A DNA stretch of 64,000 bases from Ailanthus altissimus (lineage: Eukaryota; Streptophyta; Magnoliopsida; Sapindales; Simaroubaceae). The notes beneath the pieces were generated by a model. The model was not told the origin of the DNA. It did not search any database and saw nothing but the letters and a program-made list of their open reading frames with translations. The position numbers were made by a program, and so were the translations under genes. This document shows, piece after piece, positions 1 to 11,343 of the stretch. The stretch's first letter is position 1. Each line of letters begins with the position of its first letter. Where the stretch lies: contig OX327697.1 in NCBI GenBank assembly GCA_946807835.1, forward strand, positions 11,777,001 to 11,841,000, read 5' to 3'.

Positions 1-330
1 CTTTAACAACTTAATATGACTAATTAAGAGTAGCTTTAGTTAGACAGGGTTTCACAACACTAAATCTGATATATCAGTACTTATAAAGAGGTATTAGTTA
101 GGAATAGTGATTGTCTTATTCTATGTGGAAGATATTTGTCACATTCCACAATGTTAGTAAAATGAGTCGGTATATCTTATAAGATATAACCCTTTTTAAC
201 TAAGTAGATGGTTGGGTGAAGGATGCTTGTGTGAAGTTTAAAAGCAAATTCGTGAGAGTAAAGGACGTGCGTTTGAAGCCCAAAGTAGATAATATCTACT
301 TGGTTATTAGGCTTGGGTGTTACAATTATT
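1..330. other. Unresolved repeat tail before the TRIM-like element
   Basis: No gene is visible. The segment ends in a GTGTTACA-type LTR terminus near 324, six bases before the next LTR terminus at 331. Positions 278-297 match 3808-3827 in inverted orientation at 19 of 20 positions, so this is probably the edge of a related repeat in the opposite orientation. Nothing else is recognised. Confidence 0.4.
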
Positions 331-1149
331 TGTAACGACCTACTACCATAAGTATAATATTGTTTGCTTGGGACCTAGGCCTACACAACTTTATTCTTGG
401 GTAGAGGTGGCAAGTGGGTTATGTCGTGCGAGCATGACCCACAAAATGAAGGCCAGATGGACTGTTATGCCTGGGTTGACATGACATGAACAAAATTCGT
501 ACCATGTCAACCTAGACATGATAGCCTGAGGCCAAGCCCAACAGGACCTATTATCATGCCATGTCGTGCAAGGTATGAGAGCCCAATCGGCCATGCCTAT
601 GGGCCAAGCACGAAAAGATAATTTTTTTTAAAAAAAGTTAAAAATTAATAATGTTGGTTGTAAGCCTGTTGCGTGTAGCTTTTTTTTTTTTTTAAAAAAA
701 AGATGAAGATCATTGATCACGGTCCATTGGACTATTGATGAACGGTCATTTGTTTTTTAAAAAACTGACCATTGATCGACGGTCAATTTTTAGCCTTATA
801 AAATAGCACTGTGGGTGCCATTTCAAACAACAACAAATCTCTCTCAAGTCTTAACTCTCCAAAATCTTTCTCAAGTCTTTAAAATTATTTTAATTTTCAC
901 TTCTCAATCAAATTTCTCCCATTATTTCTTTATTTTTCAATATTTATTCATCCAATTCCAAATTTTCAACCCAATAATTTTTTATCAACAAAATTTCAAA
1001 TTTCAATATTCCTAATATTAGGAGTAATGAAAGCGAAGAAAACATGTTAATACCATCACAAATAGAATTTTTAGCTTTTTCAAACAACCAATTTACTTTC
1101 ACAACTGAAAATGTTAGAAGCCTTAAAAAATAAAAATGAGGTCGAATAT

Positions 1150-1500
1150 CCGATGTTTGAAATTATTTCACACTAGATACTTGAACAGTTTCTAAAAAAA
1201 TTAAAGGAAAAGCTATATGTAAGTTTTGTACTAAAGATTTCGATGGTAAAACTTCAGGTGGAACCAGGTATTTGCATCAATATCCTAAGGCATGCAATCA
1301 GTAGCGCATAAGTAGTGGATTGGCTAATACATTACAGCTAATAAAGAACATTTCTCATTCGCTAAAGATGAAAGATATGAGAAATTTATGAAAAGGCATG
1401 TTCAACCCAACTTCTTTTGGGTTCCTAGAAATATAGTTAAGAATTATATTTTCAATATATATAATCAAACTAAACAATATCTAATTTATGAAATCTAACA
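1150..1500 (+). pseudogene. hAT transposase N-terminal part with BED zinc finger
   Basis: From about 1203 to 1303 one frame reads a BED-type finger: a C-x2-C pair (C-K-F-C), a GGTRYLHQYPKAC segment supplying H and C, then a stop. BED fingers bind DNA and are usual at the N terminus of plant hAT transposases. Downstream, about 1360-1470, a decayed continuation reads like a segment ending in FMKRHVQPNFFW. Stops and frameshifts make it non-functional. A TATA-like sequence and a CT-rich stretch at 790-880 lie where a promoter and 5' UTR would be expected. Confidence 0.65.
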
Positions 1501-2619
1501 ATTTAATGATTTGAGTTATATTTGTGTTACTTTGTATTATATTGATAATGATTAGTTTTTGTAAAAAGAATTATTATTTTTTGTGGATTAGAATATTCAC
1601 ACACCGCTAATATTAATTTTAATTTTTTAATGAATATTTTTAGATAATTGTAAATTATTAAAAAACTTATTAATATTACTTTTAATAATGCAAGTGCAAA
1701 TACTACTACTATAGAATTATTTTTCTATTAGTTAATGCCTACGTATGGTTCAAACCTTTTCATTTGAGTTTTTTTTTGTCATATTCTTAATTTAATTATT
1801 CAAGATGGTTTGAATATAATTAATTTTTTTCTTAAAAAAATAGAGAAGTAATAAAATTTATTGTTTCATCATCTTCTAGATGACAAAAATTTAAAGTTGT
1901 GTTGAATAATTGTATAATGGATAGTAGAAGGTTCAAACTTAACAAGAAAACTCGTTAGAATGCTACATTTATGATAGTGAAATCTTATGTGCGTTTTAGT
2001 GATTATATTATATATTATTATAATGATAAAATGAAAGACACTATATTAACTAATGATAATTGAAAAATTATATTTTACTATATACATTTTTAGAAGTATT
2101 TAATAATGTTATGTTAGTATGTTTATGCGTGTATCAACCTTTATCTTCTACTACTTTGACTTATATATATAATATTAGTGACATTTTTGTTAAATATAGA
2201 GATAATATAATATTTTCTAATATATATAATATTATGAAGACCAAATTCCAAAAATATTAGAAAAGTTTTTAGGTTATTTATTTGTACAGCGGTAATGAAT
2301 CTTAGAATCAATTGGTCTGGTGTTAAAGTTTGAATTGAAGGAATCTTAAAAAATTTAAACTTTGGACTTTCTTATGATTTTGATTAAATTTACAATTTTA
2401 TCACACAATTATTCATTTTATTATGAAATAAATTTGAATTAGCTTTATCTATATAAGAAACAAATGAAAAGCTTGTTTATGATCGGCTACTTAGAGTAAT
2501 TTGTTAAAAGATAAAAGAAAAGTTGGTTCTAGTTTCACTATTTCTACTGCTTTTGAATTGAAAAAACTTATGGATATGGACTATTCTTCTATGTTGAGTA
2601 CACAACAACAAAGAGAATT
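1501..2619 (+). other. Decayed central part of the hAT element
   Basis: AT-rich sequence lying where the transposase catalytic core should be. I cannot identify the D, D and E catalytic residues in any frame. Short open frames here are not supported as genes. Confidence 0.5.
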
Positions 2620-2900
2620 TGATATTTTATCATAGTGAAAATCAAACGAAAGGTTTTGCCCTATGTTATCCATCACGGCTTAAAATCTATTAACTTTTGG
2701 TATTCATTGTAGCATTGGAATCTACTTTTAGTGTATGGGGCAAGATATTAGATGAAAAGTGATCAAGATTGATATTAGATACTTGGAGGCTTTAATGTGT
2801 GTAAAATATTAGAAAGATGAGATCAAAAATAAAATTGGCAAGAAGATATGTTCAAAGATTTTTAATTTTAAAATTTGATCATTTGAAATAGAAATTTGTA
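2620..2900 (+). pseudogene. hAT transposase C-terminal dimerisation domain relic
   Basis: One frame contains ALESTFSVWGKILDEK followed by a stop, then material matching RSRL...TLEALMCVK in altered frames. This is the signature block of the hAT_C dimerisation domain (ASEStFS-GGkilde-RsrL-petleALmc). The catalytic region between about 1500 and 2600 is too decayed for me to read. Together with the BED finger it identifies the element and its orientation. Confidence 0.75.
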
Positions 2901-3611
2901 ATTTATTGGAAAGTAGTTGAATTTGCAAATGATAGATGATTCAATAGGTGCTAGCCTAGTTGGGATGTATTGTAACTATAGTGATGTAAATTTATATTTG
3001 TATCCAATAATTTTAGATTTAGAATGATATTAATTAATATTTATCAATAAATTATAATTACAAATTTAATTATGATTGTAACACAATTCCAATCTAATAT
3101 AAATACTTACAATTAATAATTTTAATTATTATTACAATATTTATAATTGCAATTAAAATATTGTAAGAAAAATAAATACAAATATTTAAAAATTAATTTG
3201 CAAATCAAGTACTAGCCTATGGGTCTAATTTATGCCGAGCCCATGATGGATCGTGTTTGGCATAGGCTCATCACAGGCTCGTGTTGGTACGACATATTGG
3301 GTTGCAACATGCGGTTCATCATGACATGGCCACTGGGTCGTGCCACCCAAGCATGGCACTGTAGTATATTATGTCAACCCACAACACGATACATATTATA
3401 CTGGGTTGGGCCGCTCATAGGTAGCTCGACTCCTTTGCCATCACTATTATTAGGTCTCTTCAAAAGGCCTCATATTGTTTAAGAATGAGATATATATATA
3501 GTTCAGAAACTTTATCTAACTAGACTATATGGATTCTAGCACCTGATCCTCACCCATCCATTTTAACTTTGCTATCTTTGGTCTTAGGAATCTTTGATCT
3601 TTAGTGTTACA

Positions 3612-3783
3612 ATCTACCTCCCTTAGGAGACATACAATTTCGTGTGTGCTAGGCCACTGAGGATACATGGCTGACCCATGTAGGCTAGACCTCAAGGGTC
3701 ACACCGCACGTGTGCATTATCTTGAGCCTAGACTACAGGCTAACTAGCTCGCACCGTGAGGTAGGTTTGACTTTAATATCATT
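3612..3783 (-). other. Non-coding centre of the TRIM-like element
   Basis: About 172 bases between the two LTRs. It holds the polypurine tract (3614-3625 on the minus strand) at one end and the primer site at the other. It encodes no gag or pol and is far too short to be autonomous. Confidence 0.5.
3769..3781 (-). promoter_or_regulatory. Decayed tRNA-Met primer binding site of the TRIM-like element
   Basis: On the minus strand this reads TGATATTAAAGTC, just after the LTR terminus. The consensus is TGGTATCAGAGCC. Nine of 13 positions agree and all four differences are C-to-T or G-to-A, as expected from deamination of methylated cytosine. Confidence 0.5.
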
Positions 3784-3978
3784 TGTAATGACCCACTCAC
3801 ACACAGTAAGATATTATCTACTTTGCGCTTAGGCCTGTATGGTTTTATTTTTGGGTCTATTAAAATAACTTGTACTATTTAAAAACGGGCTCTACATATA
3901 TAGCCCCAAAACTTTATACATTATCACTCTTAAACTTACTATCTATGGTATTAATAATCTTAGATCTCGGGTGTTACA

Positions 3979-4130
3979 TTCTACCCTCTTTAGGGACCTT
4001 AAGGTTATAAGGACCGGTCAAGTTTTGTATTTGTCTTAAGCAAAATATGTAACTAGCTTGTTGTAAAACCAACATGACCTTAGGAAAAAAATGTCCAATC
4101 CCTATGAGTTATAGTCTCAAACTTGCAAAG
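3979..4130. other. Short unresolved flank
   Basis: Starts with another polypurine-like stretch of the TRIM family (minus strand) and then shows nothing recognisable. Confidence 0.3.
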
Positions 4131-5040
4131 GTGAAAGGTAAAGTTTTAGAGTTAAGAAGATTAGAAGATCAAAGACTACAGAAAAAATAGTTTTATCTCT
4201 TCAACTATTTATCTTTCTAATTTTCTATGGATTTCATGTTATTATTATTAATAAGTTCTAAAACACTTTATTTCAATATGACCTAATTTTTTATTTTTAG
4301 GATTAGACTTTTGAACCTAGTATGTAGTTGAATTTTGTTAATTCTTATTTTTTATCTTAATACATTATAATTGATTCATTCTATCTGAGTTTAATGCTTT
4401 CATTATATCTGGCCAATATTATGAATGATTGAGGAACCATGATAAACTTAACAAAGGGATTCATGTGTTTAGCCTTGGATAGTTTGAGTTATTATCGTAG
4501 GGTAACAATTATAAGTTCTATCTAAGATAGACATATACTTAGGTGGTATGTATGGTATTATTTAGACTTGATCTTAATGAATTACATTCTAATTTGATTA
4601 GGATAAACATATAGGTGATTGTTAGAATGCGTAATATAGTTACTTGACCATCGACAGAGGCTTGTGATGAGATTAGGGTCTAAGATAACAATTCGTATTA
4701 AGTGTTTAACTAAGATATTAATGAGTCCAATAAAATATTAGGGAATGAGTATATACCTTAGATTATTTTCTTTTGGTGAATTTATCTCTTGTTTGTTGCT
4801 GTTTAGGTTGATTTAATTGATAGAATTAGGTTAGTTAAATAACTTCCAGATTTTTGTTTTCTAAATAAAGGTTAAGTAGTTATAATTTTAGTACTTGATT
4901 GAAAGAATTAGATTGTATAGTTCTGGTAGGATTGATACTTAGACTTAAAATCATATATTACTTGATAAAATAACGTGCACTTGCGCTTAACTACTATAGC
5001 AACAATTAAGTCTTTTGGCGATATTGCTAGAGACTAGTTC
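4131..5040 (+). mobile_element. Gypsy (Tat/Athila-like) LTR fragment with primer binding site
   Basis: AT-rich LTR-like sequence ending in an ACGTGCACTTGCG word followed at 5015-5033 by TTGGCGATATTGCTAGAGA. The latter is a decayed TTGGCGCCGTTGCCGGGGA, the primer site and leader start of Athila/Tat gypsy elements. It therefore marks the 3' end of a 5' LTR. The LTR start is not clear, and the coding part is missing because the next gypsy element follows almost immediately. Confidence 0.5.
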
Positions 5041-5064
5041 TATCTATTCTTTAGATCAATCAAG

Positions 5065-6145
5065 GTTGTGCGCATGAACAATATTTACTGTTCACATGAA
5101 CAGTTCCACAAGCATCAAATTCTAAAGTCGCAGCACTAGTTTAGGTAGAATCTTAGCACTGCAGCACCAAAAAAATTGGTGCTGTAGCATCAATCAATGA
5201 AAAAGAATCCCAATTTTGCCCTAATTGTGGACCTATAAAAAAGAGAGCTAAAGGTTTCATTTAAAGAAAGGGAGGAGATCACAAAAAATAGAGAGAAAAA
5301 CAAAGGGTTTCATTGAGAGAAATATATTGGAGCTTGGATTTTGGGAAGACCATTAAAGATTAAAGGCTTCCAAAGACTTCTCCAATTAGTTACCTCTTTT
5401 TCTCTATCCCATTTATATTTATTTCAAGTATGTATTTGTAATTTATATTATTTGAACATGATTACTCTTATGAACATTTAGATTAATGTAATTGAGTATT
5501 TTACTATGATAGCTAGATTATATGTTCTAGGGCTTGATGGAACTCTATTAAATACTATGTTTTAATGTTGTTATGTGATTAATAACTATCTTGTGTTTAT
5601 TCATTTATACTTTTTATGCTTGATTCTTTCTAATTTGATTGGGAAATTGATTAGATGGTTTAAACTGATGGGTTATGTACTTGGGAGAGTTTAACTCATA
5701 TGTTAGTTTTAAAAAGCATAACTTTGAGTTTATTGAGTTGGGAGACTAATAAACTTAGGATAATCTTTTAAGGATAGTTTAATGCATGTATGTATAAAAA
5801 GTTAGATAAGGATATCAACTTAGTTGTGTATGTATAGGATTTCATTTAATGCTCAGAAGAGGTAACAAACATAGGAATGGTAGAGTGAAATCAAGTTCCT
5901 AGAACCTATTACCATAGAACTCTTATATCTTTAATTTATCAAATTATTTAGTTTTAAGCATTTTTAATTCCATAATTCAACTTAACCTTTAGATTAGCCT
6001 AGATAAAGTTAGATTTCCAACATTGTAGAGCTTAGCATTAATTTAGGATACCAATCTTCGTGGGATGATACTCACTCATCATTTTATTACTTTATCACGA
6101 CCCGTGCACTTGTGGTTTAATTTACGTGTGTATAATTTTGCGAAA
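5065..6145 (+). repeat. 5' LTR of gypsy element 1 (left-truncated)
   Basis: Aligns by eye with 10200-11343 and with the solo LTR at 21693-23038. It begins about 270 bases inside the LTR, so the left end was lost. A CCTATAAAAAAGAGAGC stretch near 5230 is a TATA-box candidate. It ends just before the primer site at 6152. Confidence 0.7.
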
Positions 6146-6151
6146 AAAATT

Positions 6152-6170
6152 TTGACGCTGTTGCTAGGGA
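6152..6170 (+). promoter_or_regulatory. Primer binding site of gypsy element 1
   Basis: TTGACGCTGTTGCTAGGGA is a decayed TTGGCGCCGTTGCCGGGGA. All differences are G-to-A or C-to-T. It lies a few bases after the 5' LTR end. Confidence 0.75.
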
Positions 6171-6275
6171 TTGTGAATTTTGAATTGGTGCTAATATTGT
6201 GGATAAGAAATGTAATTTTATTTTAGGCATTTTATTTTTCTTTTGTTCTTTTTGAGTTGTGCTTGTTAAAGGTTT

Positions 6276-7180
6276 ATGAGAATAGCACAGAGCTTGGAGC
6301 TTTTGCCCTTTAATTTAGAAGTTGAACTCATTTTACGGAGGCTCAGGAGAGAAAAGAGAGATAAGGCTCAAACTATGGCTAATGACGGTAACCTACAACC
6401 AGGAGTCTTGAGGGATTATTTTAGGCCCGTATTTAATAAGAATTATTCGGGGATTCTGCGTCAAGTGGTTCAATCCAATAACTTTGAATTGAAACCGGCC
6501 TTTATTAACATGGTTCAATAAAATCAATATGGGTGATTGCCAAGCGAAGACCTAGATATTCATCTTACTATGTTCTTGGAGGTTTGTGATACTATTAAGA
6601 TGAATTGAGTCAAAGAGGATACTATTTTCCTATGCTTGTTCCTATTCTCTCTTAGGGACAAGGCGAAGGGACGGCTTCAATCTTTACAACTGAGAAGTAT
6701 TACAACATGGGAAGAGATTGCCCAAAGATTCCTCACCAAGTTCTTTCCTCTATCTAAGACTTCACAACTTCATAGGGAGATAACATAATTTAGGCAATTG
6801 AATTTCTAGCTTTTTTATGAAGCTTAGGAGCGATTCAAGGACCTTATTTCGATATGCCCCCAACATAAATATCAAGATTGGTTCTAAATAAAAATCTTCT
6901 ACAATTGACTAAGTGAATAAATAAGAACTATTATAGATGCAACAGCGGGTAGTATGTTGTTGTCAAAAACCGCAAAAGAAGCCTAAGCTTTGTTGGAGAA
7001 AATGGCGTGCAAAAATTACCAATAGACTAATGAGAGGTTCATTGTGAGGAAGGCCACTAGAGTGCATGAAGTTGATCTAGTTATTGCACTGCCAGCTTAA
7101 GTTTTGACTTTGGTGAATCAAATTTCTGCACTAAATGCTGAAGAGGCTTCAACAAGTAAAGATTAAAAAATGATAGTAAA
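6276..7180 (+). pseudogene. gag: Gag of gypsy element 1
   Basis: The start at 6276 opens an 81-codon frame that includes NNFELKPAFINMVQ and stops at 6521. The same family continues after stops with EDLDIHLTMFLEVCDTIK, then FSLRDKAKGRLQSL, ITTWEEIAQRFLTKFFP, ERFKDLI and TIIDATAGSMLLSKTAKEA, down to about 7170. This is the conserved order of the retrotransposon Gag capsid domain in Athila/Tat gypsy elements, where Gag builds the cytoplasmic particle. Several in-frame stops make it a pseudogene. It follows the primer site by about 100 bases. Confidence 0.8.
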
Positions 7181-7760
7181 TGTGTCTTACGCTGGTGAAG
7201 GGAGTGATCCGAAACAAGTTCAATATATCAACAGCCAAAACTTCAACTACAGGAGTAACAACTGGCTTACATAATATCATCCCAGGCTCTAGAATCATGA
7301 AAATTTCTCCTATGGTAATCCAAGAAATGCTTTGTAACCTTCACCCAGATTTAACCAACAAGTGGCAAAAAAGAAGCCTTCTTTGGAGCACCTTTTGGGC
7401 ACTTTCATTATTGAGATAAGAGAGAGGTTCAACAAGGATGAGGTTCGTCTTGATAATATTGAGACACATTGCACCCACATCAATGTTATATTGAAGTTAC
7501 TAGAGGTGCAAGTTGGCCAATTTCCCATAAGATGAAGGATTTGGGTAGCTTTACCATCTCTTGCATTATTAAGGAGTCCACTTTTGAGAATATCTCATGT
7601 GAACTTAGAGCAAGCATCAATCTTATGCCTCTATCCATTTTTAAAATGTTGGGTCTTGGTGAGGTGAAGCCCACTGTAATTTCTTTGTAAATGACGGATA
7701 GATCTATAACTTATCTATTGGATATCATTGAGGATGTGTTAGCTAAAGGGAATAATAGCT
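7180..7760 (+). pseudogene. Gag C-terminus and aspartic protease relic of gypsy element 1
   Basis: Around 7469-7690 a frame reads LGSFTISCIIKESTFENI, then CELRASINLMPLSIFKMLG. This matches the retroviral-type aspartic protease of plant gypsy elements, in which the active site lies in C-D-L-G-A-S-I-N-L-M-P. Here the catalytic D-x-G-A has become E-L-R-A, so the enzyme would be dead even without the stops. The protease normally matures the Gag-Pol polyprotein. Upstream, 7180-7460 is low-complexity linker between Gag and protease. Confidence 0.75.
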
Positions 7761-8036
7761 CATGAGAAAGCAAAGATGCACCGAACAAGAAAAAATATGA
7801 GACATGACAAGATTATGATGGAAAAGAAATCAAATACTGGCAAAAGTGGTTCATTCTTTCGGCTAAGGTTAAAACTCTTTTCAAGGAAACTTAAAATAAG
7901 AGAGTTGGCATCATTCCTTGATGAAAACCTTATGAAACTTAAGAAATCAAGGAAAGAGATTGACAAAGCCATTGAATACACAATAAAGCACCAAAATAGA
8001 GGAGTAGTCCATGAGCAAAATGCCTCTAAAGTTTAG
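7760..8036 (+). pseudogene. Integrase C-terminal tail fused after a pol deletion
   Basis: A 86-codon frame (7776-8036) contains FRLRLKLFSRKLKIRELASF. This resembles the FNSRLRLFPGKLKSRWSGPF block at the integrase C terminus of Athila/Tat elements. It follows the protease by only about 80 bases, whereas an intact element would have some 3 kb of reverse transcriptase, RNase H and integrase core here. I infer an internal deletion near 7760. Just downstream is the GGAGGCAAC block usually found after the pol stop. Confidence 0.6.
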
Positions 8037-9996
8037 TTTGATCCCCCATAAATTTGGAAGACTTTAAATCAAACGCTTCCTAGGAGGCAACTCAAGTGAA
8101 TTTTAATTTTTAATTTCAATCTTATTTTTTTATGTTTGTATTTCTTTCTTGTAGTGTGTAAAACAACAAGTAGGAACCTCACAAAAGCATGAAAAAAGAA
8201 TTAGAAACAAAGCCAACGAGGTGTGGCTAAAAAGAGCTTACAAGCCAAAACAATTTCAAATATGGCAGCAACTTGGGGCTGCAACCTTAACACTTGAAAA
8301 ATTACATTTCAAAACCTAGATTGTGGCACCACGGGGCCTCATGTTCAAGGTCGTGGCTCCACTTCAACCCTCCTTAAAATTATTTTCCAAACCATTCCTT
8401 AAGCAACTTTAAATACCCCTTTACTTCCTCTACTCATCCTTACATATTTCGCACACCAAATTATCACAAAATTCTACCTCAAACATCATAGATCATCAAA
8501 CTTCAAGTTTTGGGAAACATCACTCAAGGGCTTTGGGTACCAACTCAAGCACTCATTCGAGCACCGCCGTACTAAGTCATCGTCTACGAGGAAAGTTGCT
8601 TTTACTCACTCTTATTTTTGCCATTATGGATAATGTCATCTTTAAGTTTGAGGAAGGGAAGCACTATTCGGTGTTCATTTTCCATGTTAATCATGCTTAC
8701 TCCTTACTATTGTTATTTTTAGTTATTTTATTTTGCATGCATTTGTTTTGTCATTAGTTGCGGGTTTGTTGAATGATTAGTAGTCAATGATATGAGATAG
8801 AAACATGATTTCAAATGTTACTTTCTTTTGGAAACAATAAATGTTGTGAGTGTTTACTTGATAATCTAAGATAAATTCAATTTTACTTTGTGACCACTTG
8901 ATCTTTTGAGAACGTAGTTAAGATTATTTAGTTTTTATACTTACTTAGAAGACATTTATGCATAATAAGAATAAGTAGGGTCTCAAAAATATGCTAGAAC
9001 TAGTTTGAGCATCACTCATAGTGAAATCTTATGGCATACATAATTTAGGATATAATTTACATCATCTTTGAACTGATTGATCATTTCAAGCCAATATTTA
9101 TATATTTTTATCCCATAGTTACCCCTGTTGAGCTTAATAAATGTTTTTCTTTGCAAACCACATCAATACCTTAGCCTTTATATTTATTATCCTTTATAGT
9201 ACCCATGACGCCATAGATATAACACTAATTTTAGAAAGTTATGTGAACTTTTAAAAATAAAGGAGTGAATTAAAGAAGGATTACGAGTTTGGTTATGAAT
9301 TTTGGTTGTTCTAATATTAAAAAGCTTAACTTTGGGGTATAGTGACTCTTATTTATCTTTAAAAAAATAAAAACAAAAACATAATTGTATAGATTGAGTT
9401 TACTATACCCTACCTTAAAAAAAAAAGAAAAAGATGAACAACAAAATAGCAAAGGAATCAAAGAAATAGGTTTGGGGGAAATCAAGTGGAAAATAAATGG
9501 TTAAGTTTAAAGTCATCTTTAGAGGAATGTGTGTTTATGGTATGAGTTGAGCCAAATTCGATCCATTTCATCCTATATTTACCCTAACCATGCATTACAA
9601 GTTAGATAAAGTTCTATTTGATCCTTGGTTATGTGTGTACCTACATTTATGGAGAGTGATGCGAAAAATAAGCATATGGAGTGTTAATTAAATAAAAGAC
9701 TATGTCAGTATCTTGTGTACATAAACTAATTCGAGCGTATGTGACTAATGATTTTAGCTATTCACACACGCACCAAGTAGGTCACTAATGGGTTAGAATA
9801 AGTGTTACATTAACATGTTGAACGATTATGATGTTTAAGCTTTCCTTAAGATTAGTAGTCATGAGAAAGTTTTGAGACAATTTTCTAATCATTTGTCGAC
9901 CTGGTGTTTAGTATTTTCTTATAGTTTGTTATCGTTTGAGCATTTGATTATCTCTCCTTGCTCGAGGATGAGCAAGCACTCTAGTTTACGGAAGTT
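8037..9996 (+). other. 3' untranslated region of gypsy element 1
   Basis: No gene. It holds landmarks of this group: the GGAGGCAAC block near 8085, the AAGTTTGAGGAAGGG block near 8645, an A-rich stretch followed by GGTTTGGGGGAAATC near 9470, and a polypurine-like GAAGTTTG just before the 3' LTR. The same landmarks recur in 25340-26958. Confidence 0.6.
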
Positions 9997-11343
9997 TGAT
10001 GAACGTATTTTATATCTATCATTATAAGAATATATGTTTTTAAATATGCGTTAATGTTAGTTTGTAGGTTTCAAGTTAACAGAGCTATTTGGAACAAAAA
10101 GCCAAGGAGAATGCGCAAAAATGCTATAGTGACTGCTATAGTAGGCATGAACAGTATTTTGCTACAACATTTTTGCTACAGTGCCACACTAAGGCATTTA
10201 ATATCGAGGTTTTGGCACTTGAACATTAAAAATGAATAGTAATTACTGTTCCCAAGCATCAAATTCTAGTGCCACAATGCCAGTTTAGGCAGAATCTTGG
10301 TACTATAGTGCCAAAAAAATCAATGCTACAACACCAATCAATGAAAAAAATCCCAAAGTTTTTCTAATTTTGGCCTTATAAAATAAGAGCTAAATGTCTC
10401 ATTTAAAGGAAGGGAGGAGAACACGAAAGTAAAGAAAAAAACAAAGGGTTTTAATGAGAGAAACACATTGGAGCTTGGATTTTGGGAAGACCGTTGAAGA
10501 GTGAAGGCTTCCAAAGACTTCTCAAACTAGTTCCTTCTTTCTGTCTATCTCATTTACATTTATTTCAAGTTTTATTTTTATTTCATATTGTTTGAACATG
10601 ATTACTCTTATGAACATTTAGATTAATGTAATTGAGTATTTTACTATGATAGCTAGATTATATGTTCTAAGGCTTGATAAAACTCTATTGAATACTAAGT
10701 TTTAATGTTGTTATGTGATTAATGACTATTTATGTTTATTCATTTATGCTTTTTATATACTTAATACTTTAATTTGATTGAAAAATTGATTAGATGTTTT
10801 AAACTTATGGGTTATGTACTTAGGAGAGTTTAACCCATGTGTTAGTTTTAAAAAGCATAACTTTGAGTTTATTGAGTTAAGAGACTTAGGGTAATTATTT
10901 AAAGGTAGCTTAATGCATGTATGTATAACAAGTTACATAGGGATATCAACTTAGTTATGTATCTATAGGATCTCATTGGATACTCGGGAGAGGTAATGAG
11001 ATTAATTCTAAACCTTTTGATTAATGAATACATAGGATTAGTTGTTAATCACTAATGATAATGAACACAGGAACAATAGAGTGAAATCAAGTCCTTATAA
11101 CTTATTATCACAGAACTCTCACATCTTTAATTTACCAAATTATTTAGTTTTAAGCATTTTTAATTTCCTAATTCAACTTAACTTTTAGATTAGCCTAGAT
11201 AAAGTTAGGTTGCCAACACCGTAGTGCTTAACATTAATTTAGGATACCAATCCTCGTGGGATGATACTTACTCATCATTTTATTACTTGATCATAACTCA
11301 TGCATTTACAGTTTCAATTCGCGTGTGTAAAATTTCGTGAACA
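9997..11343 (+). repeat. 3' LTR of gypsy element 1
   Basis: Starts TGATGAACG after a polypurine-like tract and ends TTTCGTGAACA. Its 1347-base length matches the 1346-base solo LTR at 21693-23038. The left portion carries repeated short words around GCTACAG and GTGCCA (10110-10350). Confidence 0.75.

Larger units (their letters stand above)
402..3446 (+). mobile_element. hAT-superfamily DNA transposon, decayed
   Basis: The ends are inverted repeats: TAGAGGTGGCAA at 402-413 and the complement of TAGTGATGGCAA at 3435-3446, matching at 10 of 12 positions. The flanks are TTCTTGGG (394-401) and TTATTAGG (3447-3454), an 8-bp target duplication matching at six positions, as expected for hAT. Both terminal zones are richer in G and C than the centre, and copies of an ACGGTCA-type word occur near 718-790, as in plant hAT elements of the DAYSLEEPER/RICESLEEPER type. 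Inside are relics of a BED zinc finger and of the C-terminal dimerisation domain on the plus strand. It landed inside an LTR of the TRIM-like element, so it is younger than that element. Confidence 0.8.
331..3978 (-). mobile_element. TRIM-like LTR mini-retroelement, interrupted by a hAT element
   Basis: Two related LTR-like blocks (331-401 plus 3447-3611, and 3784-3978) both run from TGTAA to GTTACA as read on the plus strand. They flank only about 172 bases. Read on the minus strand the order is LTR, a decayed Met-tRNA primer site (3769-3781), a short non-coding centre, a polypurine tract (3614-3625) and LTR. That is the plan of a terminal-repeat retrotransposon in miniature, which depends on enzymes from other elements. 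A further polypurine-like stretch follows the right LTR at 3979, suggesting an original tandem with more LTRs. No 5-bp target duplication was found. The family resembles a repeat common in eudicot genomes, but I cannot name it. Confidence 0.6.
5065..11343 (+). mobile_element. Gypsy element 1 (Tat/Athila-like), internally deleted
   Basis: Two related LTR blocks (about 5065-6145 and 9997-11343) enclose primer site, gag, protease, integrase tail and a long 3' UTR in the right order on the plus strand. The 5' LTR lacks roughly its first 270 bases relative to the 1347-base 3' LTR. Reverse transcriptase, RNase H and most of integrase are absent, so it could not move by itself. The 3' region carries a GCTTCCTAGGAGGCAAC block near 8070 and a TTTAAGTTTGAGGAAGGG block near 8640, both typical of this group. 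Confidence 0.75.

Noticed and set aside
3219..3482. 87-codon plus-strand frame
   Set aside because: Lies in the GC-richer terminal region of the hAT element and runs past its end; typical chance frame in hAT termini.
7486..7674. 62-codon minus-strand frame
   Set aside because: Antisense shadow of the protease region of gypsy element 1.
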